Assembly: GCA_017746715.1 (NCBI GenBank)
Contig: JAGHZQ010000016.1
Span: 1 to 64,000 of the forward strand
Direction: 5' to 3'
Origin: Cyanobacteria bacterium SBLK
GTDB taxonomy: Bacteria; Cyanobacteriota; Cyanobacteriia; Cyanobacteriales; Spirulinaceae
Length of the DNA stretch: 64,000 nt
Shown: piece by piece, positions 26,578-35,561 of the stretch
Layout of the letters: each line of letters begins with the position of its first letter
How positions within the stretch are numbered: position 1 is the first letter of the stretch
The notes under the pieces: model-generated
Seen by the model: only the letters and a program-made list of their open reading frames with translations
What the model was told of the DNA's origin: nothing
The model's database searches: none
Position numbers and translations under genes: made by a program

Positions 26578-26658
26578 GGTCAGTAGCGTCACTAAATTTG
26601 CATTCAATTTAATGCTATCATATTTTCATTGCCGCGATTGCATGGCAAATTTAACAAC

Positions 26659-26913
26659 TCAAATAAATTCTACGCGATCGCGCATTTCCTCGGAATTCAG
26701 ACTATCCTCAAGAACGCGATAAAAAATAATATAACCCATCAAAGAAATACCTCGCAGATCCGGCGAAAATTGAGCATAAGAACGTCCCAAATAAGGAAAG
26801 CGAATCAAATACCGACATTTTTTATTAAACGCCTCAACAAAGCGATCGCCAGCCTCTATACTTTGTTCTAGAAAATAATCGGAAATCTCCTCCAAATCCC
26901 GACTCGCACCCAC
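26659..26913 (-). CDS. ParE-like toxin with damaged ends
   Basis: The core, ASRDLEEISDYFLEQSIEAGDR through FPYLGRSYAQFSPDLRGI and MGYIIFYRVLED, is a clear ParE/RelE-like toxin. The family normally starts about eight residues earlier; those codons are present in frame (STIRFIITV, from about 26937) but no ATG precedes them, so translation would need the GTG at 26913. The C-terminus after RVLED reads SLNSEEMRDRVEFI instead of the usual EILRV-type last strand, as if partly lost or frameshifted. It overlaps the antitoxin frame. It is probably inactive or weakly expressed. Confidence 0.6.
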   Translation of the reverse strand: MGASRDLEEISDYFLEQSIEAGDRFVEAFNKKCRYLIRFPYLGRSYAQFSPDLRGISLMGYIIFYRVLEDSLNSEEMRDRVEFI

Positions 26914-27233
26914 TGTAATAATAAAACGGATCGTACTTGCGCCTCTTGTTCGGAAATGCGGCGCGATCGCACCTTATCTCGCAATCTTGCAATAACTACT
27001 TCTCCCTCCAAAACTTCACCGCGTTTTGATTGTGCCAATCCTTCTTCAACTTTGAGCCGCGTTTGTTCTACCCATGCTAAATATTCCGGATTTGCTTCTG
27101 TATCCTGCAAGGAAACTTCATCCGCCAAAAGTCCCAAAGCAGTATCGATCGCATCTTCCATCGAAGCATAACCACCATTCCGAGATAATAGTTCTAATAG
27201 GCGAGTTTGTTCTGGACTTAAAGTAATTTGCAT
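26868..27233 (-). CDS. ParD-type antitoxin
   Basis: From the ATG at 27233 the protein begins MQITLSPEQTRLLELLSRNGG followed by YASMEDAIDTALGLL, a ribbon-helix-helix domain of the ParD/CopG type. An acidic helical segment EANPEYLAWVEQTRLKVEEGL then serves for toxin binding. The C-terminal ~20 residues (from VRSVLLLQWVR) are hydrophobic and basic and run into the toxin gene. This suggests the original stop was lost and the frame now reads through the toxin start. An in-frame TTG lies 18 bases upstream. Confidence 0.72.
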   Translation of the reverse strand: MQITLSPEQTRLLELLSRNGGYASMEDAIDTALGLLADEVSLQDTEANPEYLAWVEQTRLKVEEGLAQSKRGEVLEGEVVIARLRDKVRSRRISEQEAQVRSVLLLQWVRVGIWRRFPIIF

Positions 27234-27381
27234 TGTTTTTCTTACACTCAAAATGCGCTCTTCGCGATGCTGTCAAATCCCTTCTCTCATTATGGCACAA
27301 ATTTTAGAGTATTATTATAGAAGCGCGATCGCCGACAAACTTGCTTGTGCTCAAATCAACAGAAAAAATTAACATCAAATC

Positions 27382-28026
27382 ATGAAAATCAAATATTTCA
27401 TCAATCTACATAAAGGAACAACATTCTTTTTTGTATTATCCTTAATGCTCTTCTATGACAATTTTACTATAGCCGCTTGGGTATACTTAGCCCTACATAG
27501 TACCTATGGTATTTTATGGTTGCTCAAAGATCGAATTTATCCCGATAAAAGTTGGGAACAAGAAGTTCCGATCGGTGCAGGATTAATTGTTTTTTGTATT
27601 GTCAGTTTATATTGGGTTGCTCCCTTTATTCTAATTAGCCAAAGAGCAGAACCCCCTTTACCTTTAATTGCCGGAGCGATCGCCCTCAATATCATCGGCA
27701 TTTTTGCCCACTACGTCAGCGATGCCCAAAAATACTATACCCTCAAATATCGTAAAGGATTAATTACAGAAGGATTTTTCGCTCGCTGTCGCAATACAAA
27801 CTATCTGGGCGAAATTTTGATTTATTTTGCTTTTGCCATGCTAACAATGCACTGGTTGCCCTTTTTGATTTTAGGGGGCTTTATCGCCGGAATATTTATC
27901 CCTAATATGCTCAAAAAAGATCGATCGCTTTCCCGCTATCTCGAATTTACAGAATATCAATCGCGATCGCTTTTACTCTTTCCGAAGTTTTGGGGAAACC
28001 CACCCGAACCCGTAGAAATAAAATAG
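27382..28026 (+). CDS. DUF1295/ICMT-like membrane methyltransferase-fold protein
   Basis: The 214-residue protein has five or six membrane spans and a C-terminal signature: KYRKGLITEGFFARCRNTNYLGEIL, then FIPNMLKKDRSLSRY. This is the S-adenosylmethionine or NADPH-binding end seen in isoprenylcysteine methyltransferases, phospholipid methyltransferases and the DUF1295/steroid-reductase-like family. The substrate is unknown, a lipid being most likely. It converges on the NUDIX gene, with six bases between their stops. Confidence 0.75.
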   Translation: MKIKYFINLHKGTTFFFVLSLMLFYDNFTIAAWVYLALHSTYGILWLLKDRIYPDKSWEQEVPIGAGLIVFCIVSLYWVAPFILISQRAEPPLPLIAGAIALNIIGIFAHYVSDAQKYYTLKYRKGLITEGFFARCRNTNYLGEILIYFAFAMLTMHWLPFLILGGFIAGIFIPNMLKKDRSLSRYLEFTEYQSRSLLLFPKFWGNPPEPVEIK

Positions 28027-28032
28027 TTGCAA

Positions 28033-28461
28033 TTAAATCCGAGGACGAATGCCATAATTGCGATAATACCAATAATCTTTAATAATTTTTCCGTGATCGA
28101 AACAAAGATTATCGGGGATTTCCCATTGAGAGAAAATCCCCAAACTTTTTGCATCATCTGCCGCTTTTGGCTCTCCCGTCGCCGTTGCTAAAAAGACCAC
28201 GCTAAAAGTATGTTTGCGTGGGTCGCGAGCGGGATCCGAATAAACGTAAAATTGCTCGAATAGTTCCACATCTAAACTAATTTCTTCCTTCGCTTCGCGA
28301 ATGGCTGCCGTTTCTACCGTTTCCCCATAATCCACAAAACCCCCCGGAATCGCCCAACCGTAAGGGGGGTTTTGGCGTTCGATGAGAATGATAGGGCGAT
28401 CGCGGCGATCGGTTAACTCAATAATAATATCAACGGTGGGAATGGGATTGCGATAAGTCAT
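28033..28461 (-). CDS. NUDIX hydrolase
   Basis: The 142-residue protein carries a complete Nudix box: [21 protein letters not shown], matching GX5EX7REUXEEXGU except that the final Gly is replaced (EEISLDV). It hydrolyses a nucleoside diphosphate linked to another group, but the substrate is not predictable from sequence. The preceding PYGWAIPGG is typical of ADP-ribose or nicotinamide-mononucleotide-type members. The tail [20 protein letters not shown] is conserved in many cyanobacterial homologues. Confidence 0.88.
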   Translation of the reverse strand: MTYRNPIPTVDIIIELTDRRDRPIILIERQNPPYGWAIPGGFVDYGETVETAAIREAKEEISLDVELFEQFYVYSDPARDPRKHTFSVVFLATATGEPKAADDAKSLGIFSQWEIPDNLCFDHGKIIKDYWYYRNYGIRPRI

Positions 28462-28876
28462 GGGGAATTTTTCAGAACAAAGATTGATGTCATCAATTCT
28501 TAAGAATTAAATTTAAGAACTTGTAATGATTTGCTACTATAAGAATGTGTTGCGAATCTTCGGAATGAAAGCTGTCTCATTTTTTCAACCCTACATTCTC
28601 ACACCCAAATCTCGATCCTAATATTGTTGGTAACAATCGTCAATCCGACGGCAAAAGTCAATGAGTGCATCTCAGTTTTGCAAAAATACGATTTAGCAGA
28701 AATTCTCTATCCCCCTCCCGTCCCCTTTCCCCTCCCGTTCCCCTTGGTAAGAGGATGCTTTGCTTTTTAAGGACGGGAAGGCCGATCCTCCCCTTCGTTA
28801 GGGGGGATTAACAAATTTGAGATGCACAAAAGAAAAAATTATTGAGATTTGGTTTTTGTTGAATTCGAGAAATTAC
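28462..28876. other. intergenic region upstream of gpsA with repeats
   Basis: No gene is seen. Around 28705-28810 lies a C-rich and G-rich composite (CCCCTCCCGT..., TAAGGACGGGAAGG, TTCGTTAGGGGGGATT) related to the stretch at 59640-59750. The motif ACAAATTTGAGATGCAC near 28809 occurs again near 50198, immediately before another operon. The gpsA promoter must lie here, but no convincing -35/-10 pair stands out. Confidence 0.5.
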
Positions 28877-29905
28877 ATGACTCATCAACCTGCTGCGAAC
28901 CCTGCCGTTTTGGAGACTTCCCCCCCTACAGAAAATTCTCAAGAAGAAAATTTTGCCCCCTTTCCCCCCGATCGCCCGACTCGCTTGACCGTAATCGGTG
29001 CGGGAGCTTGGGGAAGCGCCCTCGCGAATGTCTCGGAACGCAGCGACCATCGCGTGCGGTTGTGGTCTCGCCGTAATGCGGAATCTTTAGGCGAAGCGAT
29101 CGCCAGCGCAAAAGTGATTCTCTCGGCGGTTTCCATGAAAGGGGTGCGATCGATCGCAGAACAACTCCAAAAATTAGAGATCTCCGAAGATACGATCTTC
29201 GTCACGGCAACCAAAGGACTCGATCCCCTAACCACCTATACCCCCTCCCAGATTTGGCAAGAAGCATTCCCCAACAATCCCATCGTGGTGCTATCGGGGC
29301 CGAATCTGTCCAAGGAAATTATGAAGGAATTACCCGCAGCCACCGTCGTCGCCAGCCAGAACGAACAAGCCGCCGAAATCGTGCAAGAATTATTTGCCTG
29401 CGATAGTTTTCGCGTTTATGTCAATACCGATCCCATCGGCACGGAATTAGGGGGAACCTTAAAGAATGTCATCGCGATCGCGGCGGGAGTTTGCGACGGG
29501 TTAAACTTGGGAACTAATGCCAAAGCCGCGTTACTGACTCGGGCCTTACCGGAAATGATTCGCGTGGGAACTCATTTAGGAGCAGATCCGGAAACCTTTT
29601 TCGGACTGTCGGGGTTGGGGGATTTGCTGGCGACTTGCGATAGTCCCCTGTCGCGGAATTATCAGGTGGGATACGGTTTGGCCACGGGAAAAACCCTAGA
29701 AGAAATCTTAGAGAATTTAGTAGGAACCGCAGAAGGGGTCAATACTGCCAACGTTCTCGTTAAACTCGCCGATCGCGAAACCATTCCCGTTCCCATCTCC
29801 CGCCAAGTCCATCGCCTTTTGCGGGGTCGCATTAGCCCTCAAGAAGCCGTTCAAACCCTAATGGAACGGGAATTAAAAGCCGAATTCTGCGATTTAGACT
29901 TATAA
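28877..29905 (+). CDS. gpsA: NAD(P)H-dependent glycerol-3-phosphate dehydrogenase
   Basis: The enzyme makes sn-glycerol-3-phosphate for membrane lipids. Visible marks: the dinucleotide-binding VIGAGAWGSALA, VTATKGLDP, the substrate loop LSGPNLSKEI, and the catalytic-helix region GGTLKNVIAIAAGVCDG with FFGLSGLGDLLATC. The ATG at 28877 is chosen; an earlier in-frame start at 28817 adds residues unlike the family. A 35-40-residue hydrophilic leader precedes the Rossmann fold, and the loop after the first strand is short, as in cyanobacterial GpsA. Length is 342 aa. Confidence 0.93.
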   Translation: MTHQPAANPAVLETSPPTENSQEENFAPFPPDRPTRLTVIGAGAWGSALANVSERSDHRVRLWSRRNAESLGEAIASAKVILSAVSMKGVRSIAEQLQKLEISEDTIFVTATKGLDPLTTYTPSQIWQEAFPNNPIVVLSGPNLSKEIMKELPAATVVASQNEQAAEIVQELFACDSFRVYVNTDPIGTELGGTLKNVIAIAAGVCDGLNLGTNAKAALLTRALPEMIRVGTHLGADPETFFGLSGLGDLLATCDSPLSRNYQVGYGLATGKTLEEILENLVGTAEGVNTANVLVKLADRETIPVPISRQVHRLLRGRISPQEAVQTLMERELKAEFCDLDL

Positions 29906-29934
29906 AGGGGAAAGACAAAACGCAGAATATCGGG

Positions 29935-31308
29935 ATGGCACAAACAACAGACGCAACACCCCAAAGCCTCGGGTTTTGGCAAATCTGGAATTTAACCTTT
30001 GGGTTTTTCGGCACGCAATTCGGCTGGGCGTTGCAGATGAGCAATACTAGCGCGATTTACGAATATTTGGGAGCAAATCCCGAACAAATTCCCATTCTTT
30101 GGCTGGCAGGTCCCATTACCGGACTCATCGTACAGCCCCTTATCGGTTACTTCAGCGATCGCGCTAAAACCCCTTTCGGTCGCCGCAAGCCCTTTTTTCT
30201 TACCGGGGCGCTTCTCAGTTCCCTAGCATTGATTTTCATGCCCAATTCCGGGAATTTGTGGATGGCGGCGGGAATGTTGTGGATTCTCGATACCTCCTTT
30301 AACAGTACCGTAGAACCGCTCCGGGCCTTTATCGGCGATCGCATCACGGGAAAACAACGCACCCTTGGATTTGCCATGCAGGCCTTTTTTATTGGCTTGG
30401 GGGCAGTTGTCGGGGCATTAGCCCCTTGGATTTTCAGTCACCTCGGAATTTTAGATAATAGTTTGCAAAGTGGTAGCATTCCTTTAAGCGTTAAATTCTC
30501 ATTTTATCTCGGGGCATTGGTTTATATGAGTTGCGTATTATGGACGGCAATGAGCACGCCAAATACCCCGGCAGAAATGGAAGAAACCCCAGAAGAAAGC
30601 CAAGAAACAGAAGGGGGAGGATTTATTGATAACATCCGGCAAATGCCGAAAACCATGCGTCAATTAGCCGTAGTGCAATTCTTTACTTGGGTGGGAATGT
30701 TTTGCGTCTTTTTGTATTTACCGCCAGCGATCGCGCGGCAGATTTTCGGCGCAACTAACGAACATTCGGCATTGTATACCCGAGGCATTGAATGGGCGGG
30801 AATTTTTACTGCAGTTTACAATGGGGTTTGTTTTATCGCGTCATTATTTCTAGCGCGTTTTGCCCGCTTAACCAGTCGCAAATTCGTCCATGGGTTTTGC
30901 TTATTATGCGGCGGCGTGGGGTTAATTGCTTTATTTTGGATTCGCGATCGCTATTTAATTTTCCTCTGTGCGACAGCGTTAGGATTGGCTTGGGCAAGCA
31001 TGCTATCCATGCCCTATTCTATCCTTGCCGATGCCCTGCCTCCAGAGAAAATGGGCAGTTATATCGGTATTTTTAACGTATTCATTGTCGTGCCGCAAAT
31101 TTGCGTAGCCTTGGGGTTGGGCTGGGTGATGTCAACCTTTTTACATTCAAGTCATTTATTAGCCGTGGTTTTGGGCGGTTTCTTTTTAATTATTGCCGCT
31201 TTATTCGTACCGAGAGTGACGGATATAGCAGAAGATCGACCCGATTTAAGAGAAGAAGAAATGATGCGATCGATCGAGGAACAAGAAAGTATTGTAACGA
31301 GTTCTTAG
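29935..31308 (+). CDS. MFS sugar transporter (GPH/sucrose-transporter-like)
   Basis: The 457-residue, 12-span protein has the cytoplasmic signature GYFSDRAKTPFGRRKPFFLTG after the second span. This is typical of the SLC45/plant-sucrose-transporter and glycoside-pentoside-hexuronide branches. Other marks are WALQMSNTSAIYEYLGA in span 1 and LSMPYSILADALPPEKMG in span 10. It likely symports a disaccharide such as sucrose, with the direction unknown. It starts 29 bases after gpsA and may be co-transcribed. The acidic central loop (EEEETPEESQETEGGG-like) separates the two six-span halves. Confidence 0.82.
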   Translation: MAQTTDATPQSLGFWQIWNLTFGFFGTQFGWALQMSNTSAIYEYLGANPEQIPILWLAGPITGLIVQPLIGYFSDRAKTPFGRRKPFFLTGALLSSLALIFMPNSGNLWMAAGMLWILDTSFNSTVEPLRAFIGDRITGKQRTLGFAMQAFFIGLGAVVGALAPWIFSHLGILDNSLQSGSIPLSVKFSFYLGALVYMSCVLWTAMSTPNTPAEMEETPEESQETEGGGFIDNIRQMPKTMRQLAVVQFFTWVGMFCVFLYLPPAIARQIFGATNEHSALYTRGIEWAGIFTAVYNGVCFIASLFLARFARLTSRKFVHGFCLLCGGVGLIALFWIRDRYLIFLCATALGLAWASMLSMPYSILADALPPEKMGSYIGIFNVFIVVPQICVALGLGWVMSTFLHSSHLLAVVLGGFFLIIAALFVPRVTDIAEDRPDLREEEMMRSIEEQESIVTSS

Positions 31309-31466
31309 GCGCGATCGAAGATAATGCGCTAATATTGCCCGCTATTGCTTGCCGGCTCTGCCTTTCACACCTCTTTATCACGGTAGACAATACCATTCGC
31401 AACCAGTACAATAAACTTCGATTGGTTTTTAATCGCAAATGAATTGGTAGAAAGCGAGTTAACACT

Positions 31467-32447
31467 ATGAGTTCCGATTGCGAACGGCACATTCAGCGAC
31501 AGCGAGAAATTCTCGCCGCTCATCCAGAAATCCGGCAATATTTTTGCAACACCCCTCTTTCAATTGTTCCGATCGCGCTCTTGGTTATCGCTCAATGGAG
31601 TATTGCTTCAATAGTCTCCAACATGCCTTGGTGGGCGATCGGATTGTCGGCTTTACTCTGCGGGCAATTTATTCGCCACGCGCTCTTTGTTTTCGTTCAT
31701 GAAGCGGCTCATCGACGTATTTTAAAGAGTAAGTCTGGAAATAGGATGGTGCTGTTTCTCATCGAGATTGGAGCATTATCCTTCGGCGAAACTCTGAAAT
31801 ATGTCAGCGCGCACGCTCCATCCCATCACAATCACCTCAATGATTACTATCGAGATTTTGGTTGGTTGGATCGCTGTCAAGTCGACAATTTCCTAGCCAA
31901 ACCTTTATGGCGTTGTTTTGAAGCCTTTCTTCACCTCCTACCGGGGGGACCGCTTCTAGGGTCATTCTTGATGAATCGCTTGGGGGGGCAAGATACAAGA
32001 CGTTATATCGAACAACACCCCTTTTCGATCGCTTTTCAGTATTTTTTGATGGCAACAAGTTTGAGTCTGTACGTTTTGGCTTGGCAATTTCTGGGTTGGG
32101 GTGCTGCGCTTTACCTATTTTGGTCGATTTCTATTTTTTCGGGCTATTGGGGAATTACCGCACAGGGAGAAACGATCGCCGAACATAACGTATGCAGTAA
32201 TGGCGGGACTTTTTCCACTTACGGTTGGATTAACTTATTTTTGTTCAACGTCGGCTATCACGACGAACATCACACCTTTCCGCAAGTTTCTTGGATGTAT
32301 CTTCCCAAAGTCCATGCACTAGCATCAAAATCCTTTCAAGAGAGTGATGGTGGCAAATCTTACTTCGGCTGGTGGTGGCAATGGATGCGATCGGGCTTTA
32401 AACCCGAAAAATCCCATCGTTATGAGGTTGAAATACAGGCTTCTTAA
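31467..32447 (+). CDS. membrane fatty acid/sphingolipid desaturase-like protein
   Basis: The 326-residue integral membrane protein shows three histidine clusters of the di-iron desaturase superfamily: FVHEAAHRR, HAPSHHNHLN and VGYHDEHHTFP. Several hydrophobic spans lie around them (VPIALLVIAQWSIASIV, FQYFLMATSLSLYVLAW). The NVGYHDEHHTFP box and compact length are closest to DES1-type sphingolipid delta-4 desaturases and related hydroxylases, rather than acyl-lipid desaturases DesA/B/C. The substrate is unproven. It is a single gene with an ATG start, 158 bases after the transporter. Confidence 0.78.
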   Translation: MSSDCERHIQRQREILAAHPEIRQYFCNTPLSIVPIALLVIAQWSIASIVSNMPWWAIGLSALLCGQFIRHALFVFVHEAAHRRILKSKSGNRMVLFLIEIGALSFGETLKYVSAHAPSHHNHLNDYYRDFGWLDRCQVDNFLAKPLWRCFEAFLHLLPGGPLLGSFLMNRLGGQDTRRYIEQHPFSIAFQYFLMATSLSLYVLAWQFLGWGAALYLFWSISIFSGYWGITAQGETIAEHNVCSNGGTFSTYGWINLFLFNVGYHDEHHTFPQVSWMYLPKVHALASKSFQESDGGKSYFGWWWQWMRSGFKPEKSHRYEVEIQAS

Positions 32448-32536
32448 GATGTTGCTAAATTTGAATCGCGCGATCGCTTAATAATTGCAAAATTGACGAA
32501 TGCGAAGAAATGTTAAGCTCAACAAAAATTTAATCT

Positions 32537-33514
32537 ATGTTATGGAATAAAACATTCCTACAGTTAGGAGGAATAAAATCGCATCTTGCGAGTAACAAAA
32601 CGATAATTGCTCTACTTTCCGTGTTTGCTTCCTTAATTTGTTATGCTTATGTTCCTATCCTCATTAAATTAAGTGAATTCACGCTGACTCCCAACGCCAC
32701 AACTTTTAATCGTTTCTGGATCGCAGCAGCAATAATGGGGTGTTGGAATAGTATCTTGACACTCAAAAACTACAAGAAAAAAGAACCCCCTAACGTCCAA
32801 ATTTTTCCGAATAATTTTCAGAGCTTGTGGTTGCCATTATTGCTGCTGGGAATATTTTCTGGCACCCATCAACTCCTTTATGCGTGGTCATTTACCCAAA
32901 CCAGTGTTGCTAATTCAGAAGTTTTACACAGTCTAACCCCATTATTTACGGCATGGTTTGGATGGATTTTTCTCAACCAGCAATTTGAGCGGCGATTTCT
33001 TCTCGGCATTGCGATCGCGATCGGCGGTTCTATTGCTTTAGTTGCCCATGATTTTTCAATCACTTTTGACAAATTGCAAGGGGATGGATTGGCTTTAGTC
33101 TCTGCTATTTTTTGGGGGGGATGTTTATTAGTTTTAGAAAAGCTGCAATCTCAATTAAGCGCGATCGTCATAACGACTTGGAATGAGTTTATCGGGACTC
33201 TCTTTTTGCTCCCAATTTTGTTAGAGATTGGAGATAACTTGATTCCCACGTCAGGGAAAACATGGGCAATTCTTACGACTATGGGAATTATTGGAATTTT
33301 CGCGAGATTGCTGATTACTTACAGCCTTAAGCAATTATCTTCAGGTTTAGTCGCCACCATATTACTCCTACATCCGGCAATTACTGCCATTCTAGCTTGG
33401 ATAATCTTTTCCGAAACTTTGAGCTTTGTTAATTTATTGGGATTTATAATTATTTTGCTGGGAGTATATTTAGCAACCTTAAGTAAGGGAGGAATTAAAG
33501 AAATAGAATCTTAA
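32537..33514 (+). CDS. DMT-superfamily (EamA) exporter
   Basis: The 325-residue protein has ten predicted spans in two EamA repeats: first half LICYAYVPILIKLSEFTLTPN, second half GLALVSAIFWGGCLLVLEKL and LLHPAITAILAWIIFSETLS. Such carriers export amino acids, metabolites or nucleotide sugars; no substrate is inferred. The stop overlaps the stop of the opposing acetyltransferase gene by four bases (a shared TTAA). Confidence 0.85.
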   Translation: MLWNKTFLQLGGIKSHLASNKTIIALLSVFASLICYAYVPILIKLSEFTLTPNATTFNRFWIAAAIMGCWNSILTLKNYKKKEPPNVQIFPNNFQSLWLPLLLLGIFSGTHQLLYAWSFTQTSVANSEVLHSLTPLFTAWFGWIFLNQQFERRFLLGIAIAIGGSIALVAHDFSITFDKLQGDGLALVSAIFWGGCLLVLEKLQSQLSAIVITTWNEFIGTLFLLPILLEIGDNLIPTSGKTWAILTTMGIIGIFARLLITYSLKQLSSGLVATILLLHPAITAILAWIIFSETLSFVNLLGFIIILLGVYLATLSKGGIKEIES

Positions 33515-34113
33515 TATATTTTTTTCTTTTCTCGCTTTAACCATGCTTCTTTAGTTAATTCCATCCAGACCATATCTACAATCTCGCCATTCGGCATAGA
33601 CCATGACTCGGCCATAATCTCTCGAACTGAAAATCCTACCCTTTTACACATATTGATCGAAACTCGATTTGACAAAAGAATAGTCGAACCAATTGTTTGT
33701 AGAGACAATTCAGAAAATGCGTAAATTGTCATTCGTTGTAAGGCCAACCTGCCATACCCTCGATTCCGATGCTTGCGATCGAGAATAGCGATGCCAACTT
33801 CAGCCGTTAATAAATCTCGATTAATTCCTTTTAAGACGGCATATCCAATAGGAGGGCTTGTTTGCTCTAAATAAATCCCTAATACTAGGGGTTGACTATC
33901 GCGAGAATAAGGCAAGACAAAAGTAGAAATATTTTGTATAAATTTTTCCGTATCTTCAAGTTCAAAAAAGGTATCCCATCCCATTAAATCGATGAGATCT
34001 CGATCGCGAGCAAGCAAGATTAAGTGTTGGATATGCTTTTCCTCTATCGAAGTTAAAACAATACTTAATCCGGTTGCTTTGTGTGTTTGTTCTAGGAAAA
34101 TAGCCTCATCCAT
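33511..34113 (-). CDS. GNAT family N-acetyltransferase
   Basis: The 200-residue protein contains the GNAT core: VLGIYLEQTSPPIGYAVLKG, then LTAEVGIAILDRKHRNRGYGRLAL, where RNRGYGRLAL forms the acetyl-CoA pyrophosphate loop (R/Q-x-x-G-x-G/A). SNRVSINMCKRVGFSVREI follows as the fourth-motif helix. The substrate, probably an amino acid, ribosomal protein or small molecule, is unknown. The gene is convergent with the DMT exporter, with overlapping stops. Confidence 0.84.
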   Translation of the reverse strand: MDEAIFLEQTHKATGLSIVLTSIEEKHIQHLILLARDRDLIDLMGWDTFFELEDTEKFIQNISTFVLPYSRDSQPLVLGIYLEQTSPPIGYAVLKGINRDLLTAEVGIAILDRKHRNRGYGRLALQRMTIYAFSELSLQTIGSTILLSNRVSINMCKRVGFSVREIMAESWSMPNGEIVDMVWMELTKEAWLKREKKKIY

Positions 34114-34181
34114 TGCTATTGGATTGATAGATAGTTTACGCTTGCAATATTAGATAGGATTGATACTCTCCGATCTAAATT

Positions 34182-34976
34182 CTACCCCAAAAGTAACGCA
34201 TCATCGGTTAAATTTTCTTGTTGTTGTTGATGAAATAAATCGAGTAAATCTCCCACAGTTAAACCCGATCGCGCTTTATCTTGAATGTCAAAAATAATCC
34301 GTCCCTCGTGTAACATCAGAGTACGCGTTCCCAACTCTAATGCTTGCGCCATGCTATGAGTGACCATCAACGTCGTTAGGCCATTTTCCTCGACGATTTG
34401 TTGGGTTAATTCGAGAATATAGGCCGCCGTTTTCGGGTCGAGGGCGGCGGTATGTTCGTCCAGCAATAGGATTTGATGGGAAGATAACGCAGACATTAAT
34501 AAACTCACTGCTTGTCGCTGCCCTCCCGAGAGCAAACCCATACGATCGCCCAATCTTTTCTCTAACCCCAGTCCCAAACTCGCCAATCTTTCCCGAAACA
34601 TCTCGCGCAAGCGGCGATTTAAAGCCGGTTGCAAGCGCCGGTTCTTACCGCGACGATAAGCTAAAGCGAGATTTTCCTCCACCGTCAGCTCGGGACAACT
34701 CCCCGCTAAAGGATTTTGAAATACCCTTGCCACCCATGGCGATCGCCTTGCCGTCTGCCAGTGGGTAACATCGCGATCGGCAATCTTCACAATTCCCTGT
34801 TGGGGGATGATATCGCCCCCGAGTACGTTTAACAAAGTAGATTTTCCCGCCCCATTACTGCCGATTACCGTCACGAATTGACCCTCGGGAATCGTCAAAT
34901 TAATATCTTTGAGGGCGATCGCTTCAAGGGGAGTATGGGAATTAAATTGAACTTGAATGTCTTCGAGTTGAATCAT
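34182..34976 (-). CDS. ABC transporter ATP-binding protein, COG1101 type
   Basis: From the ATG at 34976 the 264-residue ATPase shows Walker A GSNGAGKST, the Q-loop in RVFQNPLAGSCPELT, signature LLSGGQRQA and Walker B ILLLDEHTAALD, with the switch His in MVTHSM. The NPLAGSCPELTVEENLALAYRRG stretch and the HTAALDPKTA pattern fit COG1101. Those ATPases normally pair with a substrate-binding and a permease gene for an aromatic or related solute. No partner genes lie alongside, as is usual in cyanobacteria where they are scattered. The frame is open to 35147, but that leader is not protein-like. Confidence 0.87.
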   Translation of the reverse strand: MIQLEDIQVQFNSHTPLEAIALKDINLTIPEGQFVTVIGSNGAGKSTLLNVLGGDIIPQQGIVKIADRDVTHWQTARRSPWVARVFQNPLAGSCPELTVEENLALAYRRGKNRRLQPALNRRLREMFRERLASLGLGLEKRLGDRMGLLSGGQRQAVSLLMSALSSHQILLLDEHTAALDPKTAAYILELTQQIVEENGLTTLMVTHSMAQALELGTRTLMLHEGRIIFDIQDKARSGLTVGDLLDLFHQQQQENLTDDALLLG

Positions 34977-35203
34977 AATGACCGAATTTTGAATCACAGA
35001 GACACAAAGGAATGCAGAGGAGACAATATTACGGTATCGAGAGGGTTTTCGCCTATGAGGGTAGGGATAATCGAGCGATCGCGCCTCAAGACAATTCCGA
35101 AAGCGTCCCGAATTTGTTGACGAGATCGCCCCTCTTTCCGATATCATAAAAAATACTGAAAATTTTATTAAATTTCATTGCCAACAACTTGAGGAAAGTA
35201 TTA
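34977..35203. promoter_or_regulatory. divergent intergenic region between the ABC ATPase and acpP
   Basis: It carries a dispersed repeat word (CACAGAGACACAAAGG, about 34997-35012, related to ACCACAAAGATACAGAGG near 52971). A possible acpP promoter is present: TTGACG at 35117 and TATCAT at 35142, spaced 19. A GAGGAAAG ribosome-binding site lies at about 35191, 6-7 bases before the acpP ATG. Confidence 0.4.
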
Positions 35204-35452
35204 ATGAGCGACGCTACTTTTGATAAAGTCAAGAAAATAATCGTCGAGCAGCTAGAGGCAGACGAAGCCGCCGTCAAACCCGAAGCCACTTTTGCAGAAG
35301 ACCTCGGAGCGGACTCCCTCGATATTGTGGAATTGGTTATGGCCCTTGAAGAAGAATTCGATATCGAAATTCCCGATGATGCCGCCGAGAAAATTGCGAC
35401 GGTTCAGTTAGCCGTAGATTACATCAACGAGAAGATTTCCACTCCAGCTTAA
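35204..35452 (+). CDS. acpP: acyl carrier protein
   Basis: The 82-residue, highly acidic four-helix protein carries the phosphopantetheine attachment serine in [20 protein letters not shown]. It shuttles acyl chains in type II fatty-acid synthesis. The ATG at 35204 after GAGGAAAG is preferred over an in-frame start 15 bases earlier. It is followed by a hairpin and then fabF, the standard acpP-fabF order. Confidence 0.96.
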   Translation: MSDATFDKVKKIIVEQLEADEAAVKPEATFAEDLGADSLDIVELVMALEEEFDIEIPDDAAEKIATVQLAVDYINEKISTPA

Positions 35453-35456
35453 GTTA

Positions 35457-35500
35457 ACGCGGGAGATTCCCTCAACAAGGGGGTTTCCTCCCGCGTTTTG
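35457..35500 (+). terminator. hairpin between acpP and fabF
   Basis: AACGCGGGAG is followed by TTCCCTCAACAAGGGGG and then CTCCCGCGTT, giving a strong stem with an inner CCC/GGG pairing and a short T-run (TTTTG). It looks like a Rho-independent terminator that would reduce read-through from acpP into fabF, a usual way to make ACP in excess. Confidence 0.75.
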
Positions 35501-35561
35501 CACTGCGATCGCCCCTTTTTGCATTCACGGGTTTATCTCCCTCCATCACTCATCTGGAATT

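Noticed and set aside
31101..31442. 113-codon frame overlapping the end of the MFS gene
   Set aside because: Mostly out-of-frame reading of the transporter; the non-overlapping tail has no ribosome-binding site or motif.
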